This document shows, in pieces, positions 48,640-58,804 of a stretch of DNA of 64,000 nucleotides (position 1 is its first letter; every line of letters starts with the position of its first letter). The notes beneath the pieces were generated by a model that did not search any database, had not been told where the DNA came from, and saw only the letters and a program-made list of their open reading frames with translations. The translations under genes were made by a program, and so were the position numbers. The stretch comes from Rouxiella badensis (GTDB lineage: Bacteria; Pseudomonadota; Gammaproteobacteria; Enterobacterales; Enterobacteriaceae). The stretch is from the NCBI GenBank assembly GCA_026967495.1, contig CP114060.1, positions 2,480,001 through 2,544,000 of the forward strand, read 5' to 3'.

Positions 48640-49317
48640 ATGAGCACAACTAACATCATCCTCGTTCACGGCGCCTGGGCAGATGGCTCCAGCTGGGCCA
48701 AAATCATCCCGCTGCTGAGCGACAAAGGTATGACTGTCGCTGCCGTCCAACTTCCGCTGACCAGTTTCGACGCCGATGTCGCGGCGGTTAGCCGTGCAAT
48801 CGCGATGGCGCAGGGAGATGTCGTTCTGGTAGGACACAGCTATGCCGGTGCGGTGATCGGACAAGCGGGCAACGATCCCAAGGTAACACGGCTTGTTTAC
48901 ATCAACGCATTTGCACCGGACGCGGAAGAGTCGGCAGGATCGCTCTTCGCCCAGTTTGAAGCAGCTCCGCTTAACGACGAAATCAGGCCAGACGCAGAGG
49001 GCTTTCTGTCGCTAACACCCAAAGGTATCGCCACCCTGTTTGCACAGGATCTCGATCCCATCGAGCAGACAATACTGCACGCAACGCAAGGCCCTATCAA
49101 TGGCGCTGCACTCGGCGGCACCTTGACACAGGCCGCATGGCGTAGTCGTCCTACTTTCTATCTAATTGGTGACAACGATATGGCAATCTTGCCCGTAGAG
49201 CAGGAACGCATGGCCACGCGTATGAATGCCACGATCAAACGTGTCGCTTCCAGCCATGTTCCGATGTTGTCGCATCCGCTCGTCGTTGCTGACTTTATCG
49301 TTCTGGCCGCTGACTGA
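48640..49317 (+). CDS. Alpha/beta-fold hydrolase
   Basis: 225 residues from ATG 48640, preceded by AGGAGAAG; the in-frame extension upstream has no ribosome site. The oxyanion segment LVHGAWADGSSWAKII is near residue 8, the nucleophile elbow GHSYAG near 67, and a catalytic His is in SSHVPMLSHP near the end. These are small esterases of the HNL/methylesterase-like group. The MBL-fold gene follows 67 bases later on the same strand, so they are probably co-transcribed. Confidence 0.87.
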   Translation: MSTTNIILVHGAWADGSSWAKIIPLLSDKGMTVAAVQLPLTSFDADVAAVSRAIAMAQGDVVLVGHSYAGAVIGQAGNDPKVTRLVYINAFAPDAEESAGSLFAQFEAAPLNDEIRPDAEGFLSLTPKGIATLFAQDLDPIEQTILHATQGPINGAALGGTLTQAAWRSRPTFYLIGDNDMAILPVEQERMATRMNATIKRVASSHVPMLSHPLVVADFIVLAAD

Positions 49318-49384
49318 CATCGAGGCTGCCGTAACGCGCACCACGGCAGCATATCTTCGGCGCTTGTCTATCCAGGGATAATCC

Positions 49385-50148
49385 ATGTTTCAGACCCAGA
49401 TCATTACCCTTCCGATTTTACCCTTCGGTATGGTCAACGCCCATCTTATCCGCAGCGAAGCAGGCTGCATACTCATCGACACGGGCATTCCCGGATCAGA
49501 GCTCAAGATCGGCAAGGTGCTCGCCCAATATGGCCTGACGTTTCGCGACATCAAACTGATTGTCGTCACGCACGCCCATACCGACCACGCTGGCAGCGCC
49601 GTGCGGTTGCGCGAATTATCGGGTGCGCCCATTCTTGCGCATCAGGACGACGCAGATTTTTATAGCCGCAAAGAGCCGATGACCTATTGCACGACGAGCT
49701 GGGTCGGTAAACTGTTTCTTAAGACGCCAGTTCCGCATGAACAGTATGAAGGTTTTCTCCCTGACATCATGATGAACAACGGCAATGCGTTCAATCTTCT
49801 CGATTTTGGCGTAGAGGGTACCGTGCGACACACCGGGGGCCATACACCGGAGCTCAATCGCGGTAGAGGCTCTCCTCGCAGGATATGATGGTGGGAGACC
49901 TGATCGCCTCAGGCATTCTGATCGGTGGCGTGATCCTGAAGGGGCGCGCAATCCGGCCGCCGTTCGAAGATGATCCCGCCACTGTGTCGCGTGAACTAAT
50001 TCGCATGGTGGAAAAGGGCGGACAGCGTTTCCACATGGGGCACGGCGGACCTCTGGACGCGCGTCAGGTGCTGCGTCATGCCAAGGCTTTAGCAAAACTG
50101 GGAGGCAACCCATGCGCTTCAGTCAAATGCGGACACCAACATGATTAG
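49385..50148 (+). CDS. MBL-fold metallo-hydrolase, two frameshifts
   Basis: Zinc hydrolase of the glyoxalase II/lactonase type. The HxHxDH motif is seen in VVTHAHTDHAGSAV near residue 62, the second metal histidine in HTGGHTP near 155, and the last in HMGHGGPLDARQV near 220. An inserted A at 49851 and an extra G at 49868-49869 break the frame around GHTPGSIAVELSSQDMMVGD. Corrected length is 253. It sits in a likely operon behind the alpha/beta hydrolase. Confidence 0.82.
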
Positions 50149-50634
50149 TCAGATTCGGTGTCAATCCTGGACAGAATGAACGCGCTTTTAAGTTCTATAA
50201 CAAACCAGAATTTCATCGTAAAGGGCGGCGATGAAAATTATTGCCATACTTTAGTTGAAGCGTCCAAACGCGCAGTATTTCCGTCATTTAAGAACTAGCA
50301 TGTCTTCGATGAAATGGGGTCATCGCGTTAGAATATGCACGAGTAGCATTGAGCAAGCCTTAATGAAGCCTGTTAAAGCGCATACGCCTTTTTTAGCTGA
50401 CGGCACTCGGCGCGGTCGTTTGCTAAGTGCCAGAAGCGGACGCGTTTACTCCATCGACCCTGCGATAATTATCGTTCTGGCTAGGTCATAATGAATATTC
50501 TGGCACTTCAGAATTAGTAGCGTACTGAGAAAAGATATAGCCTTTTTTCGACTTGCTTTTCCTTATTTGTTATGTGGCAAAATGGAATTTATATGGCATA
50601 AATGCACTAAATGAATATCAAAGGGAATGACCTT
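50149..50634. other. Gene-poor interval with an intergenic repeat fragment
   Basis: About 490 bases. A 78-codon frame at 50255-50491 has biased, repeat-derived sequence and no recognisable family. Positions 50398-50445 carry a GAAGCGGACGCG-type piece of the dispersed repeat. I see no supportable gene. Confidence 0.5.
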
Positions 50635-50940
50635 ATGTCGCTTTATGACCTTAGGACCGAAGCAAATGCATTAACTGAGGCCTGGCACTCTCAAGTATTA
50701 GGCCGAATTGGGGAAGCAAATCTCAAAATTTTACGAATGGATGCACGCTCAGTAACTGAAGAGGTACATGAGTATGACGAGGGGTTACTGGTCATTGATG
50801 GACGTCTGGAACTGAGTGTTAAAGGTAAAAAAATCTCTGTAAGGTCTGGCGAGCTTTATGTAGCCAAAGCGGGCGTTCCTCATACTGTGGAAATCGGCAG
50901 CTTTGGCACACTGGTTATCATTGATCTACCAGAAACATAA
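50635..50940 (+). CDS. Small cupin-domain protein
   Basis: 101 residues from ATG 50635, with AAGGGA upstream. Cupin motif 1 is degenerate (VHEYDEGLLVIDGRLELSVK) and motif 2 is RSGELYVAKAGVPHTVE, with a metal-ligand-like histidine. Single-domain cupins of this size are often isomerases, dioxygenases or sensors. There is no operon partner. Confidence 0.78.
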   Translation: MSLYDLRTEANALTEAWHSQVLGRIGEANLKILRMDARSVTEEVHEYDEGLLVIDGRLELSVKGKKISVRSGELYVAKAGVPHTVEIGSFGTLVIIDLPET

Positions 50941-50984
50941 ATTGTCTCTTACCCTCAGAAACGTATAGTCTGAATCATTGGCAA

Positions 50985-51040
50985 TGTTTCTTTCAGCGGA
51001 TAGCCTGACTGTCCACTGTGTGCCAGGAGCGGACGTTGCT
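50985..51040. repeat. Intergenic AGCGGAC-type repeat, copy C
   Basis: TGTCCACTGTGTGCCAGGAG followed by CGGACGTTGCTAACATC, related to the copies at 46184 and 62630. It lies between the cupin and HAD genes. Confidence 0.4.
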
Positions 51041-51115
51041 AACATCATGGTTGTCGATTTATTGGGGAGCAGGTCAAAATACTTATCTATCCAGTCATTA
51101 TTATCAATTTACCCT

Positions 51116-51730
51116 TTAAGGGAACTCAGAAACTTTTAATAATTCCTTTTCCAAGAAGGAATCGTTAGTCCATAGGCATGCATTCCAACCCAAACTTTGG
51201 GCGGTCGATACATTTAAAGGTGTATCATCTAACAATAATAATTCTTCTGGATAAAACCCAGAAAGAGATGTTATCGCTTTAAAGAATTCTTCATTGGGTT
51301 TTCTGTAGCCTAATGCTGCTGAGTAATAGATTCCGTCCACGTATTTGCTTAAGGCTAGCTCATTCATTATATATGATGCCCGCATATGTTCCTGATTAGT
51401 AGCGAGATAAATTTTTATATTATTAGCACGATACCGTTTAAGTTCATTCAATAACTGCATATTTATAAATGAATCATTCTCAAACCAATATCTTACTAAA
51501 GACTCAATAGATAGTTCAGGTGCAATTTTAGGAAGAGAGATTTCCAACGACTCTACTAGCCCCAATTTTCCCACGACGATTTCATCCCAATACGGAAGAA
51601 AAAATTCGCGATGTAAATCTGCTGCACTTAAACCAAGATCTGTATCGAGGCAAGAAGCCCAGGGATTACTATCAATTGGACGACCACAAACTAACACACC
51701 ATCAACGTCAACCATTAATGCTTTGATCAA
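51116..51730 (-). CDS. HAD-superfamily hydrolase
   Basis: 204 residues with the four HAD motifs: VDVDGVL at residue 7 (nucleophile Asp), YLATNQE near 110 (motif II Thr), the Lys of GYRKPNEEFF near 145 and LLLDDTPLNV near 170. A cap of about 90 residues lies between motifs I and II. This is the phosphoglycolate/sugar-phosphatase-like group; the substrate is unknown. It is AT-rich relative to neighbours. Confidence 0.85.
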   Translation of the reverse strand: MIKALMVDVDGVLVCGRPIDSNPWASCLDTDLGLSAADLHREFFLPYWDEIVVGKLGLVESLEISLPKIAPELSIESLVRYWFENDSFINMQLLNELKRYRANNIKIYLATNQEHMRASYIMNELALSKYVDGIYYSAALGYRKPNEEFFKAITSLSGFYPEELLLLDDTPLNVSTAQSLGWNACLWTNDSFLEKELLKVSEFP

Positions 51731-52049
51731 GTTATAACTCCCTATAGACTTAGTTTGGTATAAATATTCCTAGCAGACGATTTTAGAAAGTTTTGCCACT
51801 ATCAGATTTACTAAGAGAGCATCTGTTACAACTAAGTTTATATCTTTTTTCATTTTTGAAATTTAGTCAATATTAGAATGTGGCCTGCTGTCTTATTTAG
51901 CTTATGAATTTTTGGTATGTCCGGTCTTCGCTCAAAGCTGCCGGTCATGGCTGCTAAAGAAACTGTCTTAGCGTAGGATATTTAATGAGATGGTCACTCC
52001 CTCCTTCCCGGTACTATGCTGAGGATAGGCTTTCATTCGGAGAACTATC
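51731..52049. other. Non-coding interval ending in the IS110 left end
   Basis: The left part is AT-rich with no gene. A repeat piece (TGTCCGGTCTTCGCTC) is near 51917. From about 51985 the sequence appears to belong to the following insertion sequence. Confidence 0.4.
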
Positions 52050-53055
52050 ATGGAAAACATTGCGCTCATTGGTATCGATCTGGGTAAAAACTCTTTCCAT
52101 ATTCATTGCCAAGATCGTCGCGGCAAGGCTGTTTACCGTAAAAAATTTACCCGGCCAAAGTTAATCGAATTTTTGGCGACATGCCCCGCTACAACCATCG
52201 CAATGGAAGCCTGTGGCGGCTCTCACTTTATGGCACGCAAGTTGGAAAAGTTGGGGCATTTTCCAAAGCTGATATCACCACAATTTGTCCGTCCATTCGT
52301 TAAAAGTTACAAAAACGACTTTGTCGACGCCGAAGCTATTTGTGAAGCTGCATCGCGTCCGTCTATGCGTTTTGTACAACCTAGAACGGAATCTCAGCAG
52401 GCAATGCGGAGCTCTGCATCGTATCCGTGAATCCTTGGTTCAGGATAAGGTAAAAACAACCAATCAGATGCATGCTTTCTGCTGGAATTTGGCATTAGCG
52501 TTCCACGAGGAGCTGCCGTTATTAGCCGACTGAGTACCATTCTTGAAGACAATAGTTTGCCTCTTTACCTCAGCCAGTTATTGCTGAAATTACAACAGCA
52601 TTATCAATATCTTGTTGAGCAGATTAAAGATTTGGAATCCCAGTTGAAACGAAAGTTGGACGAAGATGAGATTGGACAGCGCTTGCTGAGCATTCCCTGC
52701 GTCGGAACACTGACAGCGAGTACTATTTCAACTGAGATTGGCGACGGGAAGCAGTACGCCTGCAGTCGTGACTTTGCGGCGGCAACAGGGCTAGTGCCTC
52801 GACAGTACAGCACGGGAGGTCGGACGACATTGCTGGGAATTAGTAAGCGAGGTAACAAAAAGATCCGAACTTTGTTAGTTCAATGTGCCAGGGTATTCAT
52901 ACAAAAACTGGAACACCAGTCTGGCAAATTGGCCGATTGGGTTAGGGATTTACTGTGTAGGAAAAGCAACTTTGTCGTCACTTGTGCTCTGGCAAACAAG
53001 CTGGCCAGAATAGCCGAGATACCTAACGGCACGACAGCAAACTTATGTAGCATAA
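52050..53055 (+). mobile_element. IS110-family (IS1111/IS1328-like) transposase, three frameshifts
   Basis: The N-terminal DEDD domain (ALIGIDLGKNSFHIHCQDRR, AMEACGGSHFMARKL, KNDFVDAEAICEAA) and the C-terminal transposase_20 domain (LLSIPCVGTLTASTISTEIG, RDFAAATGLVPRQYSTGGRT) with its catalytic serine region are all present. Shifts lie near 52410 (extra A), 52480 (missing C in TTTCCTG) and 53010. Corrected, it is 334 residues ending LTARQQTYVA, the full family length. The element ends are not resolved; an IS6 element abuts at 53281. Confidence 0.82.
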
Positions 53056-53280
53056 CGGCAGAAATACACCGGTTTAAAGAATCACTGATCTGGTTTTGCG
53101 AATACTGATATTGATGATACTAACGGCCCACCGGTCTGTTGAGGAACCTGTAAAACGGAAAGGCTCATTGAAGCCGTATATTTTCTGGAGGTTCATCAGG
53201 CGCGGAACTCATCGAGGCGCGGGAATAAAATCCCATTCAGACGCCGGATAGATTCAAGCAAGCCAATTTATCGTCAAAAT

Positions 53281-54052
53281 CGGTGTTGCAAAAACGGGAG
53301 TGACCATAGATTCGTTTTCCAAGCGGACCCCTATTATCCTGTGGGCCGTCCGCTGGTACTGCAAATATGGCATCAGTTATCGTGAGCCGCAGGAGATGCT
53401 CGCTGAGCGAGGGGGAAATGTCGATCACACCATGATTTATCGCTGGGTTCAGCCTTATGCACCTGAGATGGAAAAGCGGCTGCGCGGGTACTGGCGTTAG
53501 CCTTCCGTTTTTGGCTCATGGCATCTCGATGAAACCTACGTGAAGGTCAACGGACGCTGGGCTTATTTGTACCGCGCGGTCGACAGCAGGGCTGCACCAT
53601 TGATTTTTACCTGTCTTCACGTCGTAACATCAAAGCCGCATATCGCTTTATGGGTAAACTTCTGAATAATACGAAGCGCTGGCAAATTCCACGGTTGATC
53701 AACACGGATAAAACCCCGGCGTATGGGCGGGCGCTGGCATTGCTGAAGCGGGAAGGTAAATGTCCGCAGCATGTGCAGCACCGGCAGATAAAGTACCGGA
53801 ATAATATAATCGAGTGCGATCGTGGCAAACTGAAATGGCTAATCAACGCCACGCTGGGCTTCAAGTCAATGAAGACGGCTTACGCCACAATCAAAGGGAT
53901 TGAAGTGATGTGAGCGCTAAGGAAAGGTCAGGCAGAATCATTTTATTTTGGGTATCCCCTTGGCGAGATGCGTCTGGTGAGCAGAATCTTTGAAAGATAA
54001 GACCTTTTAATAATACGAAAGGCTAATTCATCAATAACTTTGCAACAGTGCC
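53281..54052 (+). mobile_element. IS6/IS26-like element, degenerate copy 1
   Basis: The transposase from 53300 reads MTIDSFSKRTPIILWAVRWY, SYREPQEMLAERGGNVDHTM, then an in-frame TAG at about 53498. The DDE core follows (GSWHLDETYVKVNGRWAYLY), a missing G near 53590 and the rest (INTDKTPAYGRALALLKREG, YATIKGIEVM), then a TGA and the tail EMRLVSRIFER ending at 54000. The right terminal repeat TTTGCAACAGTGCC is intact at 54039-54052; the left one (near 53281) is eroded. Two point stops mark it as truly dead. Confidence 0.85.
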
Positions 54053-54247
54053 CAAAACATCACCTTAACGTACAATAATTTTCGATATCCAAACTGCCCC
54101 CTAAATGGCCAGCTTCGAGGCGGAACTCGGGGCTGAAATAACGTCTGTTATTTCTGGTCATAATGTCACCTGTTTTGTCTATGAGGTGATGACATCACCT
54201 CTGTTCAGGTGGCCAAATTCACTATGCCACTACAATTATTATAAATT

Positions 54248-54607
54248 CTATTTGTTAATTAAAGAGAATGACTCTACGTTTTCATTTTGAGCGCTGAGTT
54301 TTGCTAAGTCTATTGTTTCAAAAACTATATCTGCCAATCCTAGCAAATCTTCTGAAGAGTTTTTTGAAATAACATCATTGTTATTTAAGTTATAATCAGA
54401 TGATAAAGTATAGGAGCCTCTTAACGGATCATGCGTAATAACATGCAACGTTGCTCCAAGTGTTTGCAGAGCTTCCACGGCAAAAGATAATATCTCCGTT
54501 GGAGAGTCTTCATTTTGTAAAATGATAACACGCTTGGTGTTATCAACTTTTGATAGTAAAAAAATATTTTTCAGTTTTGCACTTAACGTTTTGTTATCTA
54601 AGCTCAT
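54248..54607 (-). CDS. Hypothetical protein, Rossmann-like N-terminus
   Basis: 119 residues, not recognised. VDNTKRVIILQNEDSPTEIL, then ALQTLGATLHVITHDPLRGS and GLADIVFETIDLAKL alternate beta strands and helices like one half of a Rossmann or CoA-transferase-type domain, so it could be a truncated larger enzyme. It is AT-rich and lies directly inside the IS6-bracketed segment. The upstream start context is weak. Confidence 0.5.
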   Translation of the reverse strand: MSLDNKTLSAKLKNIFLLSKVDNTKRVIILQNEDSPTEILSFAVEALQTLGATLHVITHDPLRGSYTLSSDYNLNNNDVISKNSSEDLLGLADIVFETIDLAKLSAQNENVESFSLINK

Positions 54608-54775
54608 TTATTAACTCTTTGGTGTTGGGTTTAACAATTAATGCAAAAAATTCAGGGTGTGATGACAGTTAATTTATTTTTAAGTTAAACCCTACCCTTA
54701 GACGGCAGAGCTTACCGATATTATAAATTTCCAGAGTCAATAAATAGTCAAGGTTTAATCAAGATTGTGTCAAGA

Positions 54776-55563
54776 CTAAAAGTTATAGATAAATGCAATT
54801 GTCGATGAGACCTGGTTGGGTTTGAACACAATCGGGCTGTCTTTTGCGTGTTTATCCAGACGAGTGTATTCGATGCTTGCTGCAGTGCTCCAGTGCGGGG
54901 TGAATTGATGGCTCCAGGTAAGAGTACTATCCACACCATAGAATCCACTGCTTGCCTGATATTGAGCATATCCAGAGTGAAAGCTTTGATCGCGACTCAC
55001 GCCATAAAAGGTATTCATATATCGGCTATCGCCAAATAATGCAGCACCTTGGAAAGCAACAGTATTTGTTTCATTTTGTATGGGGAGAAGAGTTATTGAC
55101 GTTTGGTATTTCACACCCTGTCCATCGCTGAGAGGCAAGATGGTTTTTCCCTCCAATGAAAGCCAGGGTGTAACGGCCCAACCCACAGCCACGACGGTAT
55201 TGACTGTCGCATTGATATTTCCCATCCCCTTCAATCTATCTGAACCATCTCGCCAGTTGGAATTGCTGTCAGAACGGCCAAGGCTATATCCAAGGGTATG
55301 TTCTAGATATAACCCGCTGTCGCTTTGCAGGTCATATCCCACTCCCTTTTGCGAATCAAAGAAAAAAGCACCATCGCGTGCCTGAACAACAGGAGCAAAT
55401 TGCCAATGTTTATTTTCAGAACCGCTGTAGCGAGGGAATTTTGCATCGCCAGGCCAAGATTTAAGCTCTGCTGACTAGCAGCGTTGGTGTCCGCTAATGT
55501 GTTTGTTACGTTTCCTGCAAATAAAAAACAGGTAATGTGAAGGAGTAGTTTTCTGGTTATCAT
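54776..55563 (-). CDS. MipA/OmpV-family outer membrane protein, frameshifted
   Basis: A signal peptide (LLLHITCFLFAGNVTNTLAD) precedes a beta-barrel. After a missing base at 55437-55438 the chain continues FPRYSGSENKHWQFAPVVQA then RDGAFFFDSQKGVGYDLQSD, which is the MipA/OmpV signature, and the last strand SSTIAFIYNF ends in Phe as outer membrane proteins do. Corrected length is 262. It is divergent from the response regulator gene, a typical target position for this type of two-component system. Confidence 0.8.
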
Positions 55564-55690
55564 TATAAAACCTCGTCACTCATGACTCGCAAATCAAAGC
55601 GGATTACGGCCGCGTATGAAACTCAGAGTATGAAGAGGCAGTATCAATGTACTGTCAGGGAATTATCGAGAAACAGTCAAGGTAGTAAAT

Positions 55691-56392
55691 ATGCAAAATA
55701 AGCGGATCCTGATTATCGAAGATGATGTTGATGCGGCCAATGTTCTGGAAGCATATTTAATACGAGAAATGTACGAAGTAACAGTTGTCGGGGATGGTCT
55801 CTCGGGGCTTGATATGGCACTGCGCTGGAAACCCGATCTTATTTTACTGGATGTGATGCTGCCGGGGATGAGTGGGACGGAAGTATTGGCGTCAGTGCGC
55901 CGTAAAAATAATACCCCGGTTATCATGGTAACTGCCATGGGAGATCTGCCGGATAAAATTGGTGCGCTTCGTTATGGGGCGGATGATTATGTAGTCAAAC
56001 CTTATAACCCTGGTGAAGTTGTCGCGCGAGTACAAGCCGTGCTGCGCAGGACTTCGGGCAATGCTCAAGGCCAGGAGCAGGTGGTTTTGCGCTGGCAGAA
56101 TTTAGAAGTCGATGTCATAGCCTTGACCGCAAGCATTAACGGTGAGCAAGAGAGCAAATCGTATCTCAATTTAACACCCACAGAATTCAGTATCCTGTCT
56201 ACTTTGATGAGTTCTGCAACACGGGCTTTTTCACGACAGTATCTTTTAGAAAATTGTCTGCCTGAGAGCGAGGCGTTAGAGCGCGTGGTGGATACACACG
56301 TTTATAACCTGCGTAAGAAACTGGAGTCAGCAGGCATTAGTCATGTGCTGGTCAATGTGCGCAGTGTCGGTTACCGGTTCAGACAACCATGA
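55691..56392 (+). CDS. OmpR/AdeR-like response regulator
   Basis: 233 residues. The receiver domain has the acidic pair in ILIIEDDVDAANVLE, phospho-Asp in LILLDVMLPGMSG, Thr in VTAMGD and Lys in DDYVVKPY. A winged-helix OmpR output domain follows (YLNLTPTEFSILSTLMSSAT, then VVDTHVYNLRKKLE and SVGYRFRQP). It overlaps the kinase start by four bases and lies in front of the RND pump genes; the order regulator-kinase-adaptor-pump recalls AdeRS-AdeAB. It probably controls the pump and the divergent mipA-like gene. Intact. Confidence 0.9.
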   Translation: MQNKRILIIEDDVDAANVLEAYLIREMYEVTVVGDGLSGLDMALRWKPDLILLDVMLPGMSGTEVLASVRRKNNTPVIMVTAMGDLPDKIGALRYGADDYVVKPYNPGEVVARVQAVLRRTSGNAQGQEQVVLRWQNLEVDVIALTASINGEQESKSYLNLTPTEFSILSTLMSSATRAFSRQYLLENCLPESEALERVVDTHVYNLRKKLESAGISHVLVNVRSVGYRFRQP

Positions 56393-57561
56393 ACAGCCGA
56401 CATCAATCTCTATGGCGCTGGATTTGTGTGCGTATCCTGCTGCTTGCCATTGGCTCTGTGTGCCTTATTGCCCTGTGCATGTGGTCTAGATTCGCGCTGG
56501 TTGAGCTGTTGCGAGTGCATGAAATGCCTTCTTCAGTCAGTGCAGAGTTTAAAATACTGCTTCTGAATCCTGAAATTAATCCTCAACGTTTTCATCAAAT
56601 TGTAGATAAATGGTGGGGTATACGTTTTTCGGATCCCTCGATTGCTTCCGCCGACTGGATCACCGTTGGAATTTTGGTCGTTGTGACGATCCCATTTATT
56701 GTTTTTTTGGGCTGCGATCTGCTCTGCCGCTCTCTTTACAATTTAGTCGCTTGGCTTCGTCCGCACGTGAAGTGGCCAGAGGTGACTTTGAAACTCAGGC
56801 GGCATTGGTTAAAGGAGCGCCCTCGGAGCTGGTTCAATTCACGGAAGATTTCAATACTATGGTTCAGCAACTTTCGCGCTACGAGCGCGAGCTGCATGCC
56901 TCCCATGTCGCGATGGCACATGAGTTGCGCTCTCCGCTCACGGCCGCGATGGGGCGACTTCAGGGAATGATCGACGGCGTATTTCAGCCAGAACCCAGGC
57001 AGCTGGAAATGGTCATGAAACAGTTAGTCAGTTTAAATCGTCTGATAGATGAACTGCACCTGCTGTCGCTGGCAGATGCCGGGGAGCCTCAGCCTTGATA
57101 TCTTTGAGTGGGATCTCGCCGAGCTGTTGCAGGAGCGGGTGATGTGGATAAAGCCGCAAGCTGAGACCACGGGAATGGTTATTGCTGTTCATGCACCGGC
57201 TAAGTGCCGTTTCAAAGGTGATCCATTCCGGTTGGGACAGGTGTTTACTATCTTGATGGAAAATGCCCTACGCTATGCCTCGGAAGGCGGCACCCTGGAT
57301 ATTTATGTAGAAAGGTTGACCGATGCGTATCAAATTTCGTTTTGTGATAAAGGGAAAGGGGTGTCTGAAGCTTTCATCCCGCTGATGTTTGAACGATTCA
57401 CCAGAGCTGAAACGTCGCGCGCCCGTCATTTTGGCGGCAGTGGCCTGGGCCTGTCCATAGCCCGAGCAATCTGCGAATCTCATGGGGGCAGAATTATGGC
57501 CCAAAATGCAGAAAATGGCGGGCTAAAAGTCGTCATTCAATTTCCCGATAAGGAAAAATAA
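56389..57561 (+). CDS. AdeS-like sensor histidine kinase, two frameshifts
   Basis: Two transmembrane segments (LLLAIGSVCLIALCMW near residue 20; ITVGILVVVTIPFIVF near 95) flank a short periplasmic part, so it senses an envelope signal. The HAMP-like region is FSRLASSAREVARGDFETQA, the phosphorylated His is in MAHELRSPLTAAMGRLQ, the N box is FTILMENALRYASEGG and the G boxes are CDKGKGV and HFGGSGLGLSIARAI. One T is missing in 56702-56708 and one G is extra in 57081-57084; corrected length is 390. Confidence 0.86.
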
Positions 57562-57660
57562 ATAAAAAAGTGTCAGTCTTGACGGTCCCTTGATGAAATA
57601 TAGGGGGAATCTGGACCAATGCTGGATTGAATAGCGTTATATCAATTCAGGGGCAGGGTC

Positions 57661-58804
57661 ATGACAGACACTTTTGCAGATTTAGCTCGCCAGGCAATTA
57701 GCCATATCATTTCATCTTGTAAAATAACTCATTTTTTAATTGGGCTTATTTTGCTGTCTTTTTTAATCGGTCTGAATAGTTGTGGTGAAAAGCAGCAAAA
57801 GGTTGCTCTTTCGCCGCGGCCAGTGCGTTTTGTGATTGCACCTCAACCTACATTGTCAATTTTTCACAACCAAACCGGTGAAATTCGTGCCCACGACGAG
57901 CTTACGTTGGGATTTCGTCTTGGCGGCAGGCTGCTTACTCGACGTGTTGAGGTGGGCGACGAGGTTAAAAAGGGGGAACTACTCGCCTCCCTTGAAAGTG
58001 AAACCGGCGAAAATCAGTTCAACAGTGCTCGCGCCGATCTGCAAAGTGCCATCGTAAGCGAACAGGTGGCGGCAGCCAATCTCAGACGAATGAAAATTTT
58101 AATGCCTTCGGGGGCGATTGCACGGGTGCAGCTGGATAATGCGATGGCAGACTGGCAATCCGCTTTATCTCATCGTCAGACAAGTGAAAATGCTCTGAAA
58201 AATGCGCGGGAGAACCTGGACTGGACTCGACTCACCGCCCCTGCGCCAGGCATAATAACCCAGGTTAGCGCCTCGTCCGGGCAAGTCGTTGGCGCAGGGC
58301 AGACTGTTGTCAACTTGGCCGAAGCTACGGAGGCTCGACGCAGTATTTGACCTTTCGGAGTCTCAGGTTCGGGACTCTGAAAAATGTTCAAAGCCTCAAT
58401 GTTTCCCTTCTCTCCGATCCCGCCATTACAACCCATGGAATCTTAAGGGATATAAGTCCCCAGGCTGACCCTCAAACACGTACCTGGCGCGTTCGAATTT
58501 CGCTGAACAATCCCCCGCGGGCGATGGCTCTTGGCGCAAGTGTACAAGCGCCATTACCAGAAACAGGACTCGGGGGATTCGGCTTCCGGCTTCTTCTCTT
58601 TCCCAGTCAGGAGGGACACCGGCAGTTTTTATCGTTGATCGCAGAAATCTGCAACTTGAAATGCGTCCGGTAATTATCGGTAGATTTTCTACCCGCGAAG
58701 TTTTCATTTCGTCGGGGATCCGGCCCGGTGAAACAGTCGTAACAGCAGGAGTGAGCAAGCTACGTCAAGGGGAGAAAGTGAGCCTTGGGGAGGGCCAAGA
58801 ATGA
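57661..58804 (+). CDS. RND efflux periplasmic adaptor, three frameshifts
   Basis: Membrane fusion protein of the AcrA/MexA type. A lipobox-like LIGLNSC (Cys near residue 41) suggests lipid anchoring. Visible blocks are TGEIRAHDELTLGFRLGGRL and RRVEVGDEVKKGELLASLE (lipoyl half), a coiled-coil hairpin, WTRLTAPAPGIITQVSASSG (second half), SPQADPQTRTWRVRISLNNP (barrel) and GIRPGETVVTAGVSKLRQGE (membrane-proximal). Shifts lie near 58337, 58380 and 58570; correction gives about 380 residues. Its stop overlaps the pump start (ATGA). No outer-membrane factor gene is nearby, so TolC would be needed. Confidence 0.83.
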